A DNA stretch of 64,000 nucleotides from an uncultured Algibacter sp. (GTDB lineage: Bacteria > Bacteroidota > Bacteroidia > Flavobacteriales > Flavobacteriaceae), in assembly GCF_947487575.1 (NCBI RefSeq), contig NZ_CANKXG010000009.1, forward strand, positions 124,001 to 188,000, in the 5' to 3' direction. This document shows, one piece after another, positions 1 to 10,956 of this stretch. The notes under the pieces were generated by a model. The model made no database searches and was not told where the DNA came from. It worked only from the letters and a program-made list of their open reading frames with translations. The translations under genes were made by a program, and so were the position numbers. Each line of letters starts with the position of its first letter. Position 1 is the stretch's first letter.

Positions 1-1355
<1,355 letters not shown>

Positions 1356-1464
1356 ATAGTTATTGGTTAGTGGTTGTTGGTTATTAGTATCTAACAATCA
1401 TAGACTTTAAACATTAAAATGAACACCCAATAACTATTAACAAAAAACTAATAACAATAAAAAG
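1356..1464. repeat. leuC-leuD spacer with inverted repeat and TTATTGGTTA-like runs
   Basis: The spacer is made of degenerate copies of GTTATTGG/GTTATTAG words. An exact 11-bp inverted repeat joins 1356-1366 (ATAGTTATTGG) to 1427-1437. The loop is about 60 nt and there is no T-run, so a terminator is unlikely. Such low-complexity spacers are common between co-directional genes in Flavobacteriia. A role in mRNA folding between leuC and leuD is possible but unproven. Confidence 0.5.
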
Positions 1465-2061
1465 ATGGCTTACGATAAATTTACAACATTAACGAGTACT
1501 GCAGTTCCATTGCCAATTGAGAATGTAGATACTGATCAAATTATACCAGCACGTTTTTTAAAAGCTACAAAACGTGAAGGTTTTGGAGATAATTTATTCC
1601 GTGATTGGAGATATAATGGTGATGATACCCCAAAGCAAGATTTTGTTTTAAATAACCCAATTTACAAGGGAAAAATATTAGTAGGAGGAAAGAACTTTGG
1701 TTCTGGTTCTTCTAGAGAGCATGCTGCTTGGGCGGTTTACGATTATGGTTTCCGTTGTGTAGTATCTAGTTTCTTTGCTGATATATTTAAAAATAACTGT
1801 TTAAATATTGGTGTATTACCAGTACAAATAAGTCCAGAATTTTCAAATGAAATTTTTGAGGCTATATATGCAGATGCGAATACTGAATTAGAAATTGATT
1901 TAGAAGCTCAAACTATTACATTATTATCTTCAGGTTCAAAAGAATCATTTGATATTAATGGCTACAAAAAAGGAAACATGCTGAATGGTTTTGATGACAT
2001 CGACTATTTGCAAAGTATGAAAAGTGAGATTGAAACATTTACTGAATCTCGTCCTTTTTAA
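1465..2061 (+). CDS. leuD: 3-isopropylmalate dehydratase small subunit
   Basis: Swivel-domain partner of LeuC, 198 aa, the usual length for bacterial LeuD. The N-terminal half has the family signature ENVDTDQIIPARFLK, and GKNFGSGSSREHAAWA marks the substrate-binding loop that recognises the isopropyl group. The ATG at 1465 follows a purine-rich stretch. The gene sits 109 bp after leuC and only 3 bp before the next gene, so co-transcription is expected. Nothing is missing or unusual. Confidence 0.97.
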   Translation: MAYDKFTTLTSTAVPLPIENVDTDQIIPARFLKATKREGFGDNLFRDWRYNGDDTPKQDFVLNNPIYKGKILVGGKNFGSGSSREHAAWAVYDYGFRCVVSSFFADIFKNNCLNIGVLPVQISPEFSNEIFEAIYADANTELEIDLEAQTITLLSSGSKESFDINGYKKGNMLNGFDDIDYLQSMKSEIETFTESRPF

Positions 2062-2064
2062 AAA

Positions 2065-3585
2065 ATGGGTGTAAAGCGCATAGAAATAATGGATACGACA
2101 TTACGCGATGGTGAGCAAACCTCGAGTGTGTCGTTTTCTGCTTCAGAGAAATTAACTATTGCCAAACTTTTACTAGAAGAATTAAAAGTAGATCGTATTG
2201 AAATTGCATCGGCTAGAGTTTCTGAAGGTGAGTTACAAGCGGTTAAAGACGTTACTGAATGGGCTTTAGAAAACGGCTATTTGAATTCGGTTGAAGTATT
2301 AACTTTTGTAGATAAAGGCGTATCCATTAAATGGATGCAAGAAGCAGGAGCAAAGGTGCAAAATTTACTAACTAAAGGTTCGTTAAATCATTTAACTCAT
2401 CAGCTTAAAAAGACTCCAAATCAGCATTTTAAGGAAATAAAAGAGAATATCGTTTCTGCGAAAAAAAACGGTATTGAAACCAATGTGTATTTAGAAGATT
2501 GGAGTAATGGAATGCGAAATTCTAAAGACTATGTTTATGAATTTTTAGCGTTTTTAAGTACTCAAAATGTTGCTCGAATTATGCTTCCTGATACTTTAGG
2601 CGTTTTAACCACTAGAGAATCTTATGATTTTATAAAGGAAATAAAAGATACATATCCTGATTTACATTTTGATTTCCATGCACATAATGATTATGACTTA
2701 GGAGTCTCGAACGCTATGGAAGGCTTACGAGCCGGTGCTGATGGATTACACTTAACAGTTAATGGTATGGGAGAACGCGCTGGAAATGCGCCCATGTCTA
2801 GTACTATTGCTGTGATAAATGATTTTATGCCAAATATTAAAATTGGTGTAAATGAAAAGATGCTATATACAGTTAGTAAGTTGGTTGAAAATTTCTCAGG
2901 AGTTATGATACCAGCAAATAAACCTATAATTGGCGCTAATGTATTTACGCAAACTGCTGGAATTCATGCAGATGGTGATAATAAAAATAATTTATATTTC
3001 AGCGATTTAATGCCTGAGCGTTTTGGTAGAACACGCCAATATGCCCTTGGAAAATCGTCAGGAAAAGCTAATATTCAAAAAAACTTACAGCAATTAGGAC
3101 TTCAGCTTGATGATGAGGACTTAAAGAAAGTAACCGAACGTATTATTGAGTTAGGCGATAAGAAACAAGTAGTTACTAAAGAGGATTTACCATATATTAT
3201 TTCTGATGTTTTAGATAGAACGTATGAAGAAAAGGTAAAAGTAAACTCCTATGTATTAACACACTCTAAAGGTTTAAAGCCATCTACTACGGTTTCTATT
3301 ACTATTGAGGATGAGACTTTTGAGGTAAGCGCACAAGGTGATGGTCAGTTTGATGCTTTCATGAATGCAATAAAAAGTGTTTTTAAAAGAAAGAAAATGA
3401 TATTGCCTAATTTGATTGATTATGCGGTAAGGATTCCTCCTGGTAGTAATTCTGATGCGTTGTGTGAAACGATTATTACTTGGAAGAATACTGAAAAGGA
3501 ATTTAAAACTAGAGGTTTAGATTCAGATCAAACAGTATCTGCAATTAAGGCAACAGAAAAAATGTTAAATATTATTATTAATTAA
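2065..3585 (+). CDS. 2-isopropylmalate synthase-type enzyme (LeuA2/CimA-like)
   Basis: Acyl-CoA-dependent aldol synthase of the LeuA/homocitrate/citramalate synthase family, 506 aa. The HMGL-like barrel starts with DTTLRDGEQ (residues 10-18). Metal ligands appear as Asp11 and the FHAHND motif (His205, His207), and the NGMGERAGNA segment follows. Residues from about 370 form a LeuA-type C-terminal regulatory domain, expected to bind the end product. Position between leuD and leuB strongly suggests the 2-isopropylmalate step. The sequence alone does not exclude citramalate synthase, which shares this architecture, so no symbol is given. Confidence 0.85.
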   Translation: MGVKRIEIMDTTLRDGEQTSSVSFSASEKLTIAKLLLEELKVDRIEIASARVSEGELQAVKDVTEWALENGYLNSVEVLTFVDKGVSIKWMQEAGAKVQNLLTKGSLNHLTHQLKKTPNQHFKEIKENIVSAKKNGIETNVYLEDWSNGMRNSKDYVYEFLAFLSTQNVARIMLPDTLGVLTTRESYDFIKEIKDTYPDLHFDFHAHNDYDLGVSNAMEGLRAGADGLHLTVNGMGERAGNAPMSSTIAVINDFMPNIKIGVNEKMLYTVSKLVENFSGVMIPANKPIIGANVFTQTAGIHADGDNKNNLYFSDLMPERFGRTRQYALGKSSGKANIQKNLQQLGLQLDDEDLKKVTERIIELGDKKQVVTKEDLPYIISDVLDRTYEEKVKVNSYVLTHSKGLKPSTTVSITIEDETFEVSAQGDGQFDAFMNAIKSVFKRKKMILPNLIDYAVRIPPGSNSDALCETIITWKNTEKEFKTRGLDSDQTVSAIKATEKMLNIIIN

Positions 3586-3597
3586 GAATATAAATAG

Positions 3598-4653
3598 ATG
3601 AAATTAAATATAGCACTTTTGGCTGGTGACGGAATTGGACCAGAAGTAATAAATCAAGCTGTAAAAGTTAGTGATGCAGTTGCAAAGAGATTTGGACACG
3701 ATATTAATTGGAGACCTGCATTAACAGGAGCAGCAGCGATTGATGCTGTTGGTGAACCCTATCCAGATGAAACTCATGAGATTTGTAAAAGTTCTGATGC
3801 AGTATTGTTTGGTGCTATTGGTCATCCTAGATTTGATAATGACCCTTCTGCTAAGGTTCGACCAGAACAAGGTTTGTTAAAAATGCGTAAAGCTTTAGGT
3901 TTGTTTGCTAACGTACGTCCAACATTCACATTTCCTTCATTATTAGAAAAATCGCCTTTAAAAAGAGAGCGTATTGAAGGTACTGATTTGGTGTTTTTAC
4001 GTGAGCTTACTGGTGGTATTTACTTTGGTGAAAAGGGTAGAAGAGATGGTGGAGAAACGGCTTTTGATAACTGTGTTTACACAAGAGCAGAAGTACAGCG
4101 TTTAGCAAAAAAAGGTTTTGAATTAGCAATGACACGTTCTAAGAAATTATGTTGTGTTGATAAAGCTAACGTTTTGGAAACTTCAAGATTATGGAGAGAA
4201 ACGGTTCAAGCTATGGAAAAAGATTATCCTGAGGTTGAAGTAAGTTACGAGTTTGTTGATGCCGTAGCGATGCGTTTGGTACAATGGCCAAATAGTTACG
4301 ATGTGTTGATTACTGAAAACTTATTTGGAGATATTTTAACGGATGAGGCTTCGGTTATTTCTGGATCTATGGGATTAATGCCTTCGGCCTCTTTAGGGTC
4401 TGATATTGGCTTGTTTGAGCCTATTCACGGGTCTTATCCACAAGCTACTGGATTGAATATTGCTAACCCAATGGCTACGGTTTTGTCTGCAGCAATGATG
4501 TTTGAAAACTTTGGTTTACAAGATGAAGGTAAAGCCATTAGAGATGCTGTAAATAGCGCTTTAGAAAAAGGTATGGTTACTGAAGACTTAGCCGATGGTG
4601 GAAAATCTTATGGTACTAAAGAAGTTGGAGATTGGCTAGCAGCTAATATCTAG
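3598..4653 (+). CDS. leuB: 3-isopropylmalate dehydrogenase
   Basis: NAD-dependent oxidative decarboxylation of 3-isopropylmalate to 2-oxoisocaproate, 351 aa and full length. Visible hallmarks are LLAGDGIGPEV at the N-terminus, FLRELTGGIYFG, the metal-binding NLFGDILTDEAS, and the NAD-site GLFEPIHGSYP. It follows the leuA-type gene by 12 bp and is the last gene of the operon. A strong hairpin with a T-run lies 20 bp after its stop codon. Confidence 0.97.
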   Translation: MKLNIALLAGDGIGPEVINQAVKVSDAVAKRFGHDINWRPALTGAAAIDAVGEPYPDETHEICKSSDAVLFGAIGHPRFDNDPSAKVRPEQGLLKMRKALGLFANVRPTFTFPSLLEKSPLKRERIEGTDLVFLRELTGGIYFGEKGRRDGGETAFDNCVYTRAEVQRLAKKGFELAMTRSKKLCCVDKANVLETSRLWRETVQAMEKDYPEVEVSYEFVDAVAMRLVQWPNSYDVLITENLFGDILTDEASVISGSMGLMPSASLGSDIGLFEPIHGSYPQATGLNIANPMATVLSAAMMFENFGLQDEGKAIRDAVNSALEKGMVTEDLADGGKSYGTKEVGDWLAANI

Positions 4654-4672
4654 ACATCTTAAAATTATATTT

Positions 4673-4708
4673 AAAAACCCTGTAAAATAGATTATTTACA
4701 GGGTTTTT
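4673..4708 (+). terminator. Rho-independent terminator of the leu operon
   Basis: The arms AAAAACCCTGTAAA and TTTACAGGGTTTTT are perfectly complementary with an 8-nt loop, and the 3' arm ends in a T-run. It lies 20 bp after the leuB stop codon. The A-run at its 5' edge means it could also act on minus-strand transcripts. Confidence 0.9.
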
Positions 4709-4726
4709 GTTGTTTAAAATGTTTTT

Positions 4727-4880
4727 GGGCGTTACCCCAAAAAGGGGTCGGGCTTTCCACTATATCTTTTTTTTTTACGTCATAGCGAGGACGAAGGACG
4801 TGGCTATCTGTTAAATTTTAGTCCAAAACAAAGTTGTAATTTCTTTTAAAAAAAAAGGATGCCGTTGCAACCCCTAACGC
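4727..4880. repeat. Dispersed GGGCGTTACC...CCCTAACGC repeat, copy 1
   Basis: It begins with a GC-rich palindrome (GGGCGTTACCCC, five A, GGGGTCGGGC), continues GGCTTTCC, and ends CAACCCCTAACGC. A second copy with the same ends is at 29342-29424. A further inverted word pair, GTCATAGCGAGGAC and ACGTGGCTATC, sits inside at about 4781-4810 and may be a nested short repeat. The layout recalls REP-like palindromes, but no tyrosine transposase gene is visible in the window. It is noncoding in all frames. Confidence 0.6.
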
Positions 4881-4929
4881 AACTATCCGCCAAAGTCAGG
4901 AATAAGCATCAAATTTTAGCTAAAGTCTA

Positions 4930-6216
4930 TTAACTATTAGAGAACGAGGTAGGTAATTCGAATATTTCCAATCCAAAATAAGGAACAGAAGCAAGAATAT
5001 GGTCAAAAATATCAGCCAAAATGTACTCGTAATTTACCCATCGTTTATCAGAACTAAACGCATAAATCTCAATTGGCAAACCATGTGGAGTTGGCGCTAA
5101 TTGACGCACCATAATAGTCATGTCTTTATTTATAGCCGAATGATTTTCTATATACGTTTGAATATATTTTCTAAACACACCAATGTTAGTTAGATTCCTT
5201 CCATTTATAGGAATCTCTTTATTAACATTATTCGAATTATTAAAATCAGAAATATCTGCTTGACGAGTTTCTAAATAGGTTTTTAAGAGTTCAATATTTT
5301 TAAGCGACTCTATTTCAACTTCAGATAAACATTTTATGGAGTCTTGTTTAATATTTAAGGCTCTTTTAATGCGTCTGCCTTCAGAACTAGTCATTCCTCT
5401 CCAATTTTTAAAAGAGTCAGAGATTAGGGCATAGGTAGGAATTGTGGTTATGGTTTTATCAAAATTCTGAACCTTAACTGTAGCTAATGTAATTTCGGTA
5501 ACATCGCCATCGGCTCCGTACTTTTCAAAAGTAATCCAATCTCCAATTCTTACCATATCGTTTATTGAAACTTGAATACTGGCCACAAAACCAAGAATTG
5601 TATCTTTAAATACAAGTATAATAACCGCAGAAATAGCTCCTAAACCTGTTAAAAATTTAAAGAAAGGGATTCCAGTAATAATAGCAATAGCAGACATAAT
5701 ACCACCTAACCATGCAAAAATCATAAATACTTGGATATAGCTATCTATGGGTTTATCTCTAAATCTGGGTAAGGTTTTTAAATAATCTTTTAGCGTGTTT
5801 AAAAGGCTTCTAACAACCCATAACGCTAAAACTATAGCGAATACTTTTAATCCTTTTTCTATTATAATTTCGAAATTATAAAAATCTGCAAATACATTTG
5901 GTGCAAATTTTAATGCTATTAAAAAAGGAATGATATGTGCAATATTTCTTGGAACCTTATTAGAAATTAAAAAGTCATCAAAATTTGTCTTAGATTTTTT
6001 TGCAAACTGTGTAAATGCACCTATTAATAATTTCCTAATAACAATATCAACTATAAATATTATTAAAAGTAAACCTATAACTAAAACAATCATATTTAGA
6101 TATTGAGCCACAGCTTCAGAAACACCAAGGTTTATCAAATATTCAGAAATAATGTGCTTTAAATCTTGGTGGGGGTGTACAGTATCTTCAATATTATTGA
6201 TTTTATCTTGAATCAT
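4930..6216 (-). CDS. MscS-family mechanosensitive channel (YbdG-like)
   Basis: Inner-membrane protein of 428 aa expected to open under membrane tension and release osmolytes. Several hydrophobic segments fill roughly residues 40-210. The pore-lining helix and MscS beta domain follow, with FLTGLGAISAVIILVFKDTILGF split over residues 190-212 and then DMVRIGDWITF. A large cytoplasmic C-terminal domain (about 260-428) matches the longer YbdG-type members better than the small MscS (about 290 aa). Its ATG overlaps the stop of the upstream DUF3817 gene (ATGA), so the two are translationally coupled. Confidence 0.88.
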   Translation of the reverse strand: MIQDKINNIEDTVHPHQDLKHIISEYLINLGVSEAVAQYLNMIVLVIGLLLIIFIVDIVIRKLLIGAFTQFAKKSKTNFDDFLISNKVPRNIAHIIPFLIALKFAPNVFADFYNFEIIIEKGLKVFAIVLALWVVRSLLNTLKDYLKTLPRFRDKPIDSYIQVFMIFAWLGGIMSAIAIITGIPFFKFLTGLGAISAVIILVFKDTILGFVASIQVSINDMVRIGDWITFEKYGADGDVTEITLATVKVQNFDKTITTIPTYALISDSFKNWRGMTSSEGRRIKRALNIKQDSIKCLSEVEIESLKNIELLKTYLETRQADISDFNNSNNVNKEIPINGRNLTNIGVFRKYIQTYIENHSAINKDMTIMVRQLAPTPHGLPIEIYAFSSDKRWVNYEYILADIFDHILASVPYFGLEIFELPTSFSNS

Positions 6217-6503
6217 TTTGCTGGCTTTAAATATTTTTTATCAATATAAAAGGTACCGAAAGGTATGATTGAAGCTATAAGTACTATGAAAAATTCTTTA
6301 TTAGTCCAAGAAAATTCTTTTTTAAATAGAAACGCTAAAGCCACATAAGCTATAAACAATACACCATGTGGCATACCTAATAATTTAACATATTGAGGTT
6401 CGTCTAGCAAGTATTTTATTGGAGTAGCTATAAACAGAAGTAGGATGTATGAAACACCTTCTAAAAGCGCAATAATTCTGAATGTATTTAATGAAGAAAG
6501 CAT
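6213..6503 (-). CDS. DUF3817 small membrane protein
   Basis: Hydrophobic protein of 96 aa with three likely transmembrane segments. The family pattern is visible: FRIIALLEGVSYILL at the N-terminus, LGMPHGVLFIAYV in the middle and a C-terminal IPFGTFYIDKKYL. DUF3817 proteins are integral membrane proteins of unknown function. The stop codon overlaps the start of the MscS gene by 4 nt, which suggests shared transcription and possibly a joint role in envelope stress. The family call is firm; the function is unknown. Confidence 0.85.
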   Translation of the reverse strand: MLSSLNTFRIIALLEGVSYILLLFIATPIKYLLDEPQYVKLLGMPHGVLFIAYVALAFLFKKEFSWTNKEFFIVLIASIIPFGTFYIDKKYLKPAK

Positions 6504-6567
6504 ACTGATTTATTTTTGTGCAAAAGTAGTTCACAATCAAATAATAACAGTAATTTTTAAGTTTTTT

Positions 6568-7185
6568 TTATAATACGTTAAAAATGATAAGCCCGTAAAT
6601 GGCAAAGCGTAGAAACCTTAATGAACCATAGAGCATTACATTTTTAAAAGGAAATTCTATAATACCCGCAGCAATACAAGCAATAGAAAAGGGTAGTGGT
6701 AATACTGCGCCAACCATAATAAGAAAGCCACCCCATTTTTTTGAGTTTTTTAGTTGCTTTTCCATTTTAGTTTCTAGGTAATTATGAACAGAAGGCATTT
6801 TAGTAATAGAACGCCCCATCCAATATGATAATAATCCACCTCCGTAAGATAGAAATGCTAAAAGACCCAAGTAAAACCAAGGGCTATACATTTTACCTGC
6901 CCAGGCTATAAAAATTTCTGGTGGTACAAGACCAAGAAGTGTTTCGGAAACAAAAAAGAAACTTAAAACACCATAAGCTGGCAATATTTCTGTTAGACGA
7001 ACTAAAGCTTCATTAATGTTATAAAAATGATTTAAAGCATATATAGCAATAACAATAGCTATAATATATGGAAATGCCTTTTTAACGGCTTGCCAAACAA
7101 ATGTGTAGAACCCTGTGTAATTATAGTACTGATGTAGTAATCGCAATCGCGACTTTTCAGTTTTGTTTTTCTGTTTAGGTTTCAT
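6568..7185 (-). CDS. VTT/DedA-family membrane protein
   Basis: Polytopic protein of 205 aa. The basic N-terminus (MKPKQKNKTEK) is followed by a transmembrane helix near residues 38-55, then the VTT core with FVSETLLGLVPPEIFIAWAG and GGGLLSYWMGR. A late VGAVLPLPFSIACIAAG segment matches the re-entrant loop that DedA proteins use for lipid flipping. A TTG six bases upstream is less likely than the ATG at 7185. It lies upstream of, and co-directional with, DUF3817 and mscS, 64 bp away. The substrate is unknown. Confidence 0.75.
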   Translation of the reverse strand: MKPKQKNKTEKSRLRLLHQYYNYTGFYTFVWQAVKKAFPYIIAIVIAIYALNHFYNINEALVRLTEILPAYGVLSFFFVSETLLGLVPPEIFIAWAGKMYSPWFYLGLLAFLSYGGGLLSYWMGRSITKMPSVHNYLETKMEKQLKNSKKWGGFLIMVGAVLPLPFSIACIAAGIIEFPFKNVMLYGSLRFLRFAIYGLIIFNVL

Positions 7186-7293
7186 GTTCAATAAATAAAG
7201 GGACTACAAATATAAGGCTTGATTTTTATTAAGGAAAATATAGTTTTTGTTTTAGAATAACTTTAACAGGGTAAGAAGTATTTTAATTAATCT

Positions 7294-7598
7294 ATTTTAC
7301 ATAATATAAATTATAGTACAAATGTTATTATTGGTATTTTATGAGAGGAGTCCATTTGATAGCTATAATGTAGTATTATGTAAAATATCCCAGAAGCATT
7401 TGTTTTCATTAGAATAATTGGAACTTGGGTCATTAAACTAATAAGCGGTTTGCTTCGCAGCGTTTAAAAACATTTGTATCTATAATTAGCCGTTATGTAA
7501 AATAACCGCTACCAAGCGCTCGATTGTTTTATAAAATCAAATTGCTCTGACAATTTATTTTACACACAATTATCCAACGCTTGCCAACGCCAAAATAA
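7294..7598. repeat. Palindromic-ended repeat element A, copy 1
   Basis: Arms 7294-7326 and 7469-7503 are imperfect inverted repeats of about 33 nt (ATTTTACATAA...TACAAATGTT). The interior carries 7358-7394, matched at 36 of 37 bases by 14682-14718. After the right arm come CCGCTACCAAGCGCTCGATTG and, at 7563-7595, ACGCTTGCCAACGCC, both also present in copy 2. The element lies at the downstream edge of the HerA operon. It contains no gene. It could be a MITE-like element or a cassette recombination site. Confidence 0.7.
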
Positions 7599-8026
7599 AA
7601 GCTAACCTTTTTGCTCTTATTAAAAATCGCGTATTCGATAAAATGTACGTAATAAAAAATTTTAGACGATTCTCGTAAGCTTGCCACAAGAGTATAAAAT
7701 TTAAGAAAAATAAATTTCTATACACTTGTTAAATTTAGAACTTCAATAAATCCTTTTTTAAAATATTCTAATCTTTTTTTCTTGATAAAAAAAGAAACAA
7801 AAAAATCAGGGCTGCATATAATTTTGGAAACAATTAACGGCTTATTCGCTATATTTTAGGAAACATTGTAACTATTTACATTACTTTGAAATCCTTTGTT
7901 AAATCGAAACTCTTAACAAACTGTATTACAAAACCCCTAAAATATGCACGCTCATTTCACCTATTGTTTTATCCAAAATTTTATGAGGCCAAGTTTAACA
8001 TCGAAATTCTATTTTACATAATATTT
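7599..8026. other. Noncoding AT-rich spacer at island edge
   Basis: No believable ORF is seen on either strand. The only structure noticed is at 8010-8025, CTATTTTACATAATAT. It repeats the outer end of element A (7293-7308) in the same orientation and touches the HerA stop codon at 8027. Confidence 0.5.
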
Positions 8027-9898
8027 CTACGAATCAAACCATGCTTTATCTAAATCGATAGTTTCACTTTTAGGTTGCTTGTTTTCATCTAACAGAATAA
8101 CTTCAACTTTAACAGGTATATCTGATGATTGACCTGCAACAAAACAACTTCCAACTGGCAACAAAGGAATTGATTCAAAAGATAATTTATCTAGATATGC
8201 AACGGTTTTTTGAATTGCATTAATATCATTATTATTAATAAGTCTATGGATGAAATAATTATGCAGTTGCGAAATAATTGTTGGTGAAATATCATAAGGT
8301 CTTTGACTTGAAATAGTTAAGAAAGTACTAAATTTCCTTCCCTCTTTGATAATTTCTTCAAAAGTTTCTAATCTGTAATCTTTCCAAGTTTCACTTTCTC
8401 TTTCTGATGTGGAAGATAAAATATTATGAGCTTCATCTATAATAATATGAAGTGATTTATCCTCAAACTCCCCTACTTCTTTATGTTCATCATAAAGTTG
8501 CTTTGAGATAATTAGTGGTAAAGTTTTCTTCATCTCAAGGTTTGCATTACTTAAATTAATCACTTCAAGATTTTTATACTCTTTCTTTTCATTCGGGTCG
8601 ATTGTTATTAATCTTTCAAGAGTATTAAACTTTTTAATCATCCGACCAATTAAAGGTCTTATATGTTCTTGAATAGAATATCCATTAGTGACCTCAAAAA
8701 AATACTGTGAAAGAATTTTAAATTTTATTTTACCGAATTTAGAAGGATCTATTTTAACTTGGTCAATATTCGGGAAAATGGTATCGAAAACACCTTGTAA
8801 ATTCGCATTTGAATAAATATTCCCAACGTAATATGTTTTACTATCTGAATGATACTTAAGCTCTCCTCCTTCAATTTTTGACAATATTCTTTCTGTTATA
8901 TAACCATATTCTTGATTTGGAAGTTCTATTTTTTTTAGGTGTTCAAATATTTCACTAAAAATGTTAACCTGTAAATTTGGATCTGCTTTTTGGAGTATAT
9001 CTTTTAATAGTTTATTTATATTTTCTCTTGATCTTTCATCAAAATTATCTTCATAGAAATTGTTTTTAATAGCTCTACTTAAAAAAGGTTTTTGAGTTTT
9101 TTCTGTAGCTTCTAATAAAACTGAAATAATTTCAAGGGTTTCTATATTTCCTTGCTTAATATAAAACTTATCACCTTCAACAGATCTAGTAGATAAATTA
9201 TATATGTTTTTGTCTGTAGTGATTAGATTAGGTCTTACATATTCCCCATTAAAATCGATAAGAACAAAATGAGCTTTCCTATTAAAGTTTATTGACTCTT
9301 TTGATTGGAGGAATAATTCAGTATATATTTTTGCAAGAGTATTTGATTTACCACTACCAGTATTACCAAAAATCCCAATATGGCTGGCAAATAGTTTTCT
9401 AATACTCAATCTTATTGGTTGAGACGATTCCTCTGTTAAAAAACCAAGAAGAATAGTTTTTTCTTTTTCATTATAAAACTGATGTAGTTTATTGAATTCA
9501 TTTTTATCTAAAAGATAGCATTCATTATCTATTAGAGGCATTTCTTTTATTCCCTGTTTAAAATATCCTTTTTCGAAATTGCCAAATAATACAACTTCTA
9601 AAAATCTTAAAATTTTGAGCTCTTCCTTTTTATATTCCTTATTATATATTTTTTCTTTTGTAATATACTCTCCTTCAACTTTTCCAATTATTTCAGTAAA
9701 TCCTTTAGCGATTTTAACATAACTACCTACAGCTACATTTTTAATAGTTTTACCATTATAAGAAATGTGAGATAAATTTTTATCTTTTTTAACCTCTATT
9801 TTAACTTTTCTACCCTCTACAGATGAAACAGTACCAATTATAAAAATTGACTCTTTTAAAAGTGCTTTATTTATACTATTTGAATTATTTATCGACAT
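8027..9898 (-). CDS. HerA-type ATPase of a SIR2-HerA defence pair
   Basis: AAA+/FtsK-like ATPase of 623 aa with the HerA plan. An N-terminal beta-rich HAS-barrel (about 15-80) precedes the RecA core with Walker A GNTGSGKS (about 178-185). A Walker B IIIDEAHNIL sits near residue 480, and SSQRPYDISPTIISQ looks like the sensor/arginine-finger region. HerA proteins form hexamers. In SIR2-HerA systems they assemble with the SIR2 NADase and are needed for defence. The ATG at 9898 overlaps the SIR2 stop by 14 nt; a TTG at 9904 is possible but weaker. It is the last gene of the operon. Family membership is clear; the anti-phage role is inferred from the pairing. Confidence 0.88.
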   Translation of the reverse strand: MSINNSNSINKALLKESIFIIGTVSSVEGRKVKIEVKKDKNLSHISYNGKTIKNVAVGSYVKIAKGFTEIIGKVEGEYITKEKIYNKEYKKEELKILRFLEVVLFGNFEKGYFKQGIKEMPLIDNECYLLDKNEFNKLHQFYNEKEKTILLGFLTEESSQPIRLSIRKLFASHIGIFGNTGSGKSNTLAKIYTELFLQSKESINFNRKAHFVLIDFNGEYVRPNLITTDKNIYNLSTRSVEGDKFYIKQGNIETLEIISVLLEATEKTQKPFLSRAIKNNFYEDNFDERSRENINKLLKDILQKADPNLQVNIFSEIFEHLKKIELPNQEYGYITERILSKIEGGELKYHSDSKTYYVGNIYSNANLQGVFDTIFPNIDQVKIDPSKFGKIKFKILSQYFFEVTNGYSIQEHIRPLIGRMIKKFNTLERLITIDPNEKKEYKNLEVINLSNANLEMKKTLPLIISKQLYDEHKEVGEFEDKSLHIIIDEAHNILSSTSERESETWKDYRLETFEEIIKEGRKFSTFLTISSQRPYDISPTIISQLHNYFIHRLINNNDINAIQKTVAYLDKLSFESIPLLPVGSCFVAGQSSDIPVKVEVILLDENKQPKSETIDLDKAWFDS

Positions 9899-10895
9899 TC
9901 TCAATTACTTTTTTAAGGATATTATCAGTAAAATAATCTAAAGTATATTTAGCACCAACAGAGTCTGGAGTGTATATATGAATATTAGGATTTTTTTCTG
10001 TTTCCATTTTAACTCTCATAGCTACCTCACTATTTTGAGAACAACATATAAATATTCTTAAGGTTGGATTAGATTTGGCTGCTCTTAATGTTATTTTTCT
10101 TATGTGTCTATCCTCCATTGAGAACCCAAGTATAAACAAAAGTGCATTTTCCTTTTCCAACTCACTTGAATATAGTCTTAATAATTCAGAGTAATATTCT
10201 ATAAGAACACTTTCAAGATGTTTCGCCTCTTCAGGATTTACTACAAGTATTTTATTATATTCATCAATAAAATCTGAACCTGTTTTAATTATCAAAGTAT
10301 CATCTATGTGATCTAAATTTGGAGACAATAGGATTTTGTCTTTTAATTTATTATACTTCCAAGTAATTGAACCGTGCATTTTAATAATATTAAAAACTGG
10401 GATTTCAGAAATGTGATCAAAATGTAAACTACGTTGATTAATGGATTTCTTAAAATTCTCAAGCCCAAAAACAGGAGTAAATCTACCAGAAAACCCATCA
10501 TTATAATCAAACTGTAAGGATTCTAAAACAGTTTCAATTAATACATCAATGTTAGTTGAAAAAATATTGGCTTGCTTTGGTAAGATTGAAGTTTTTCTTT
10601 TTAATAAAGTTGAGCATAAAGTTTGACAAAAAGATTGATATGATGCTTTTGTTTTCTGAAAATCTGCATCTTTGTCCAGTTTATTTTCAACCACCTTTTT
10701 ATTAGGCAGCATAACGTCTTTTAAATATTCTTTATAAAAAACTTCTTTTTCTGCTAAAGTAGTAGCATCGTTTAGATTTTTTTCGATGTTGTTCAGAACT
10801 GGAAGAAAAGGTCTAGAAACACCAGAACCTATAAGAAAGTTAATTTTAGAACTTTGTATTACTTCTGACAATTCATTTATACTTATTTCTTCCAT
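9885..10895 (-). CDS. SIR2-family (NADase-type) effector
   Basis: Protein of 336 aa with a SIR2-like Rossmann fold. FLIGSGVSRP (residues 20-29) is the NAD-binding GxGxS motif. FSTNID (112-117) matches the NAD-contact motif, and KMHGSITW carries the likely catalytic His174. The C-terminal LFILGFSMEDRHI is typical of bacterial defence SIR2 proteins. These usually hydrolyse NAD+ rather than deacetylate proteins, and zinc-finger cysteines of true sirtuins are absent. It lies 61 bp after DUF2971 and overlaps the HerA ATPase gene by 14 nt. The likely role is abortive NAD+ depletion on infection, inferred from family. Confidence 0.86.
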   Translation of the reverse strand: MEEISINELSEVIQSSKINFLIGSGVSRPFLPVLNNIEKNLNDATTLAEKEVFYKEYLKDVMLPNKKVVENKLDKDADFQKTKASYQSFCQTLCSTLLKRKTSILPKQANIFSTNIDVLIETVLESLQFDYNDGFSGRFTPVFGLENFKKSINQRSLHFDHISEIPVFNIIKMHGSITWKYNKLKDKILLSPNLDHIDDTLIIKTGSDFIDEYNKILVVNPEEAKHLESVLIEYYSELLRLYSSELEKENALLFILGFSMEDRHIRKITLRAAKSNPTLRIFICCSQNSEVAMRVKMETEKNPNIHIYTPDSVGAKYTLDYFTDNILKKVIENVDK

Positions 10896-10956
10896 TTCAA
10901 TTATAGATTTATGACTCGTCCATTTATTTAAGACTAGATATTATTATGGTTAAATT

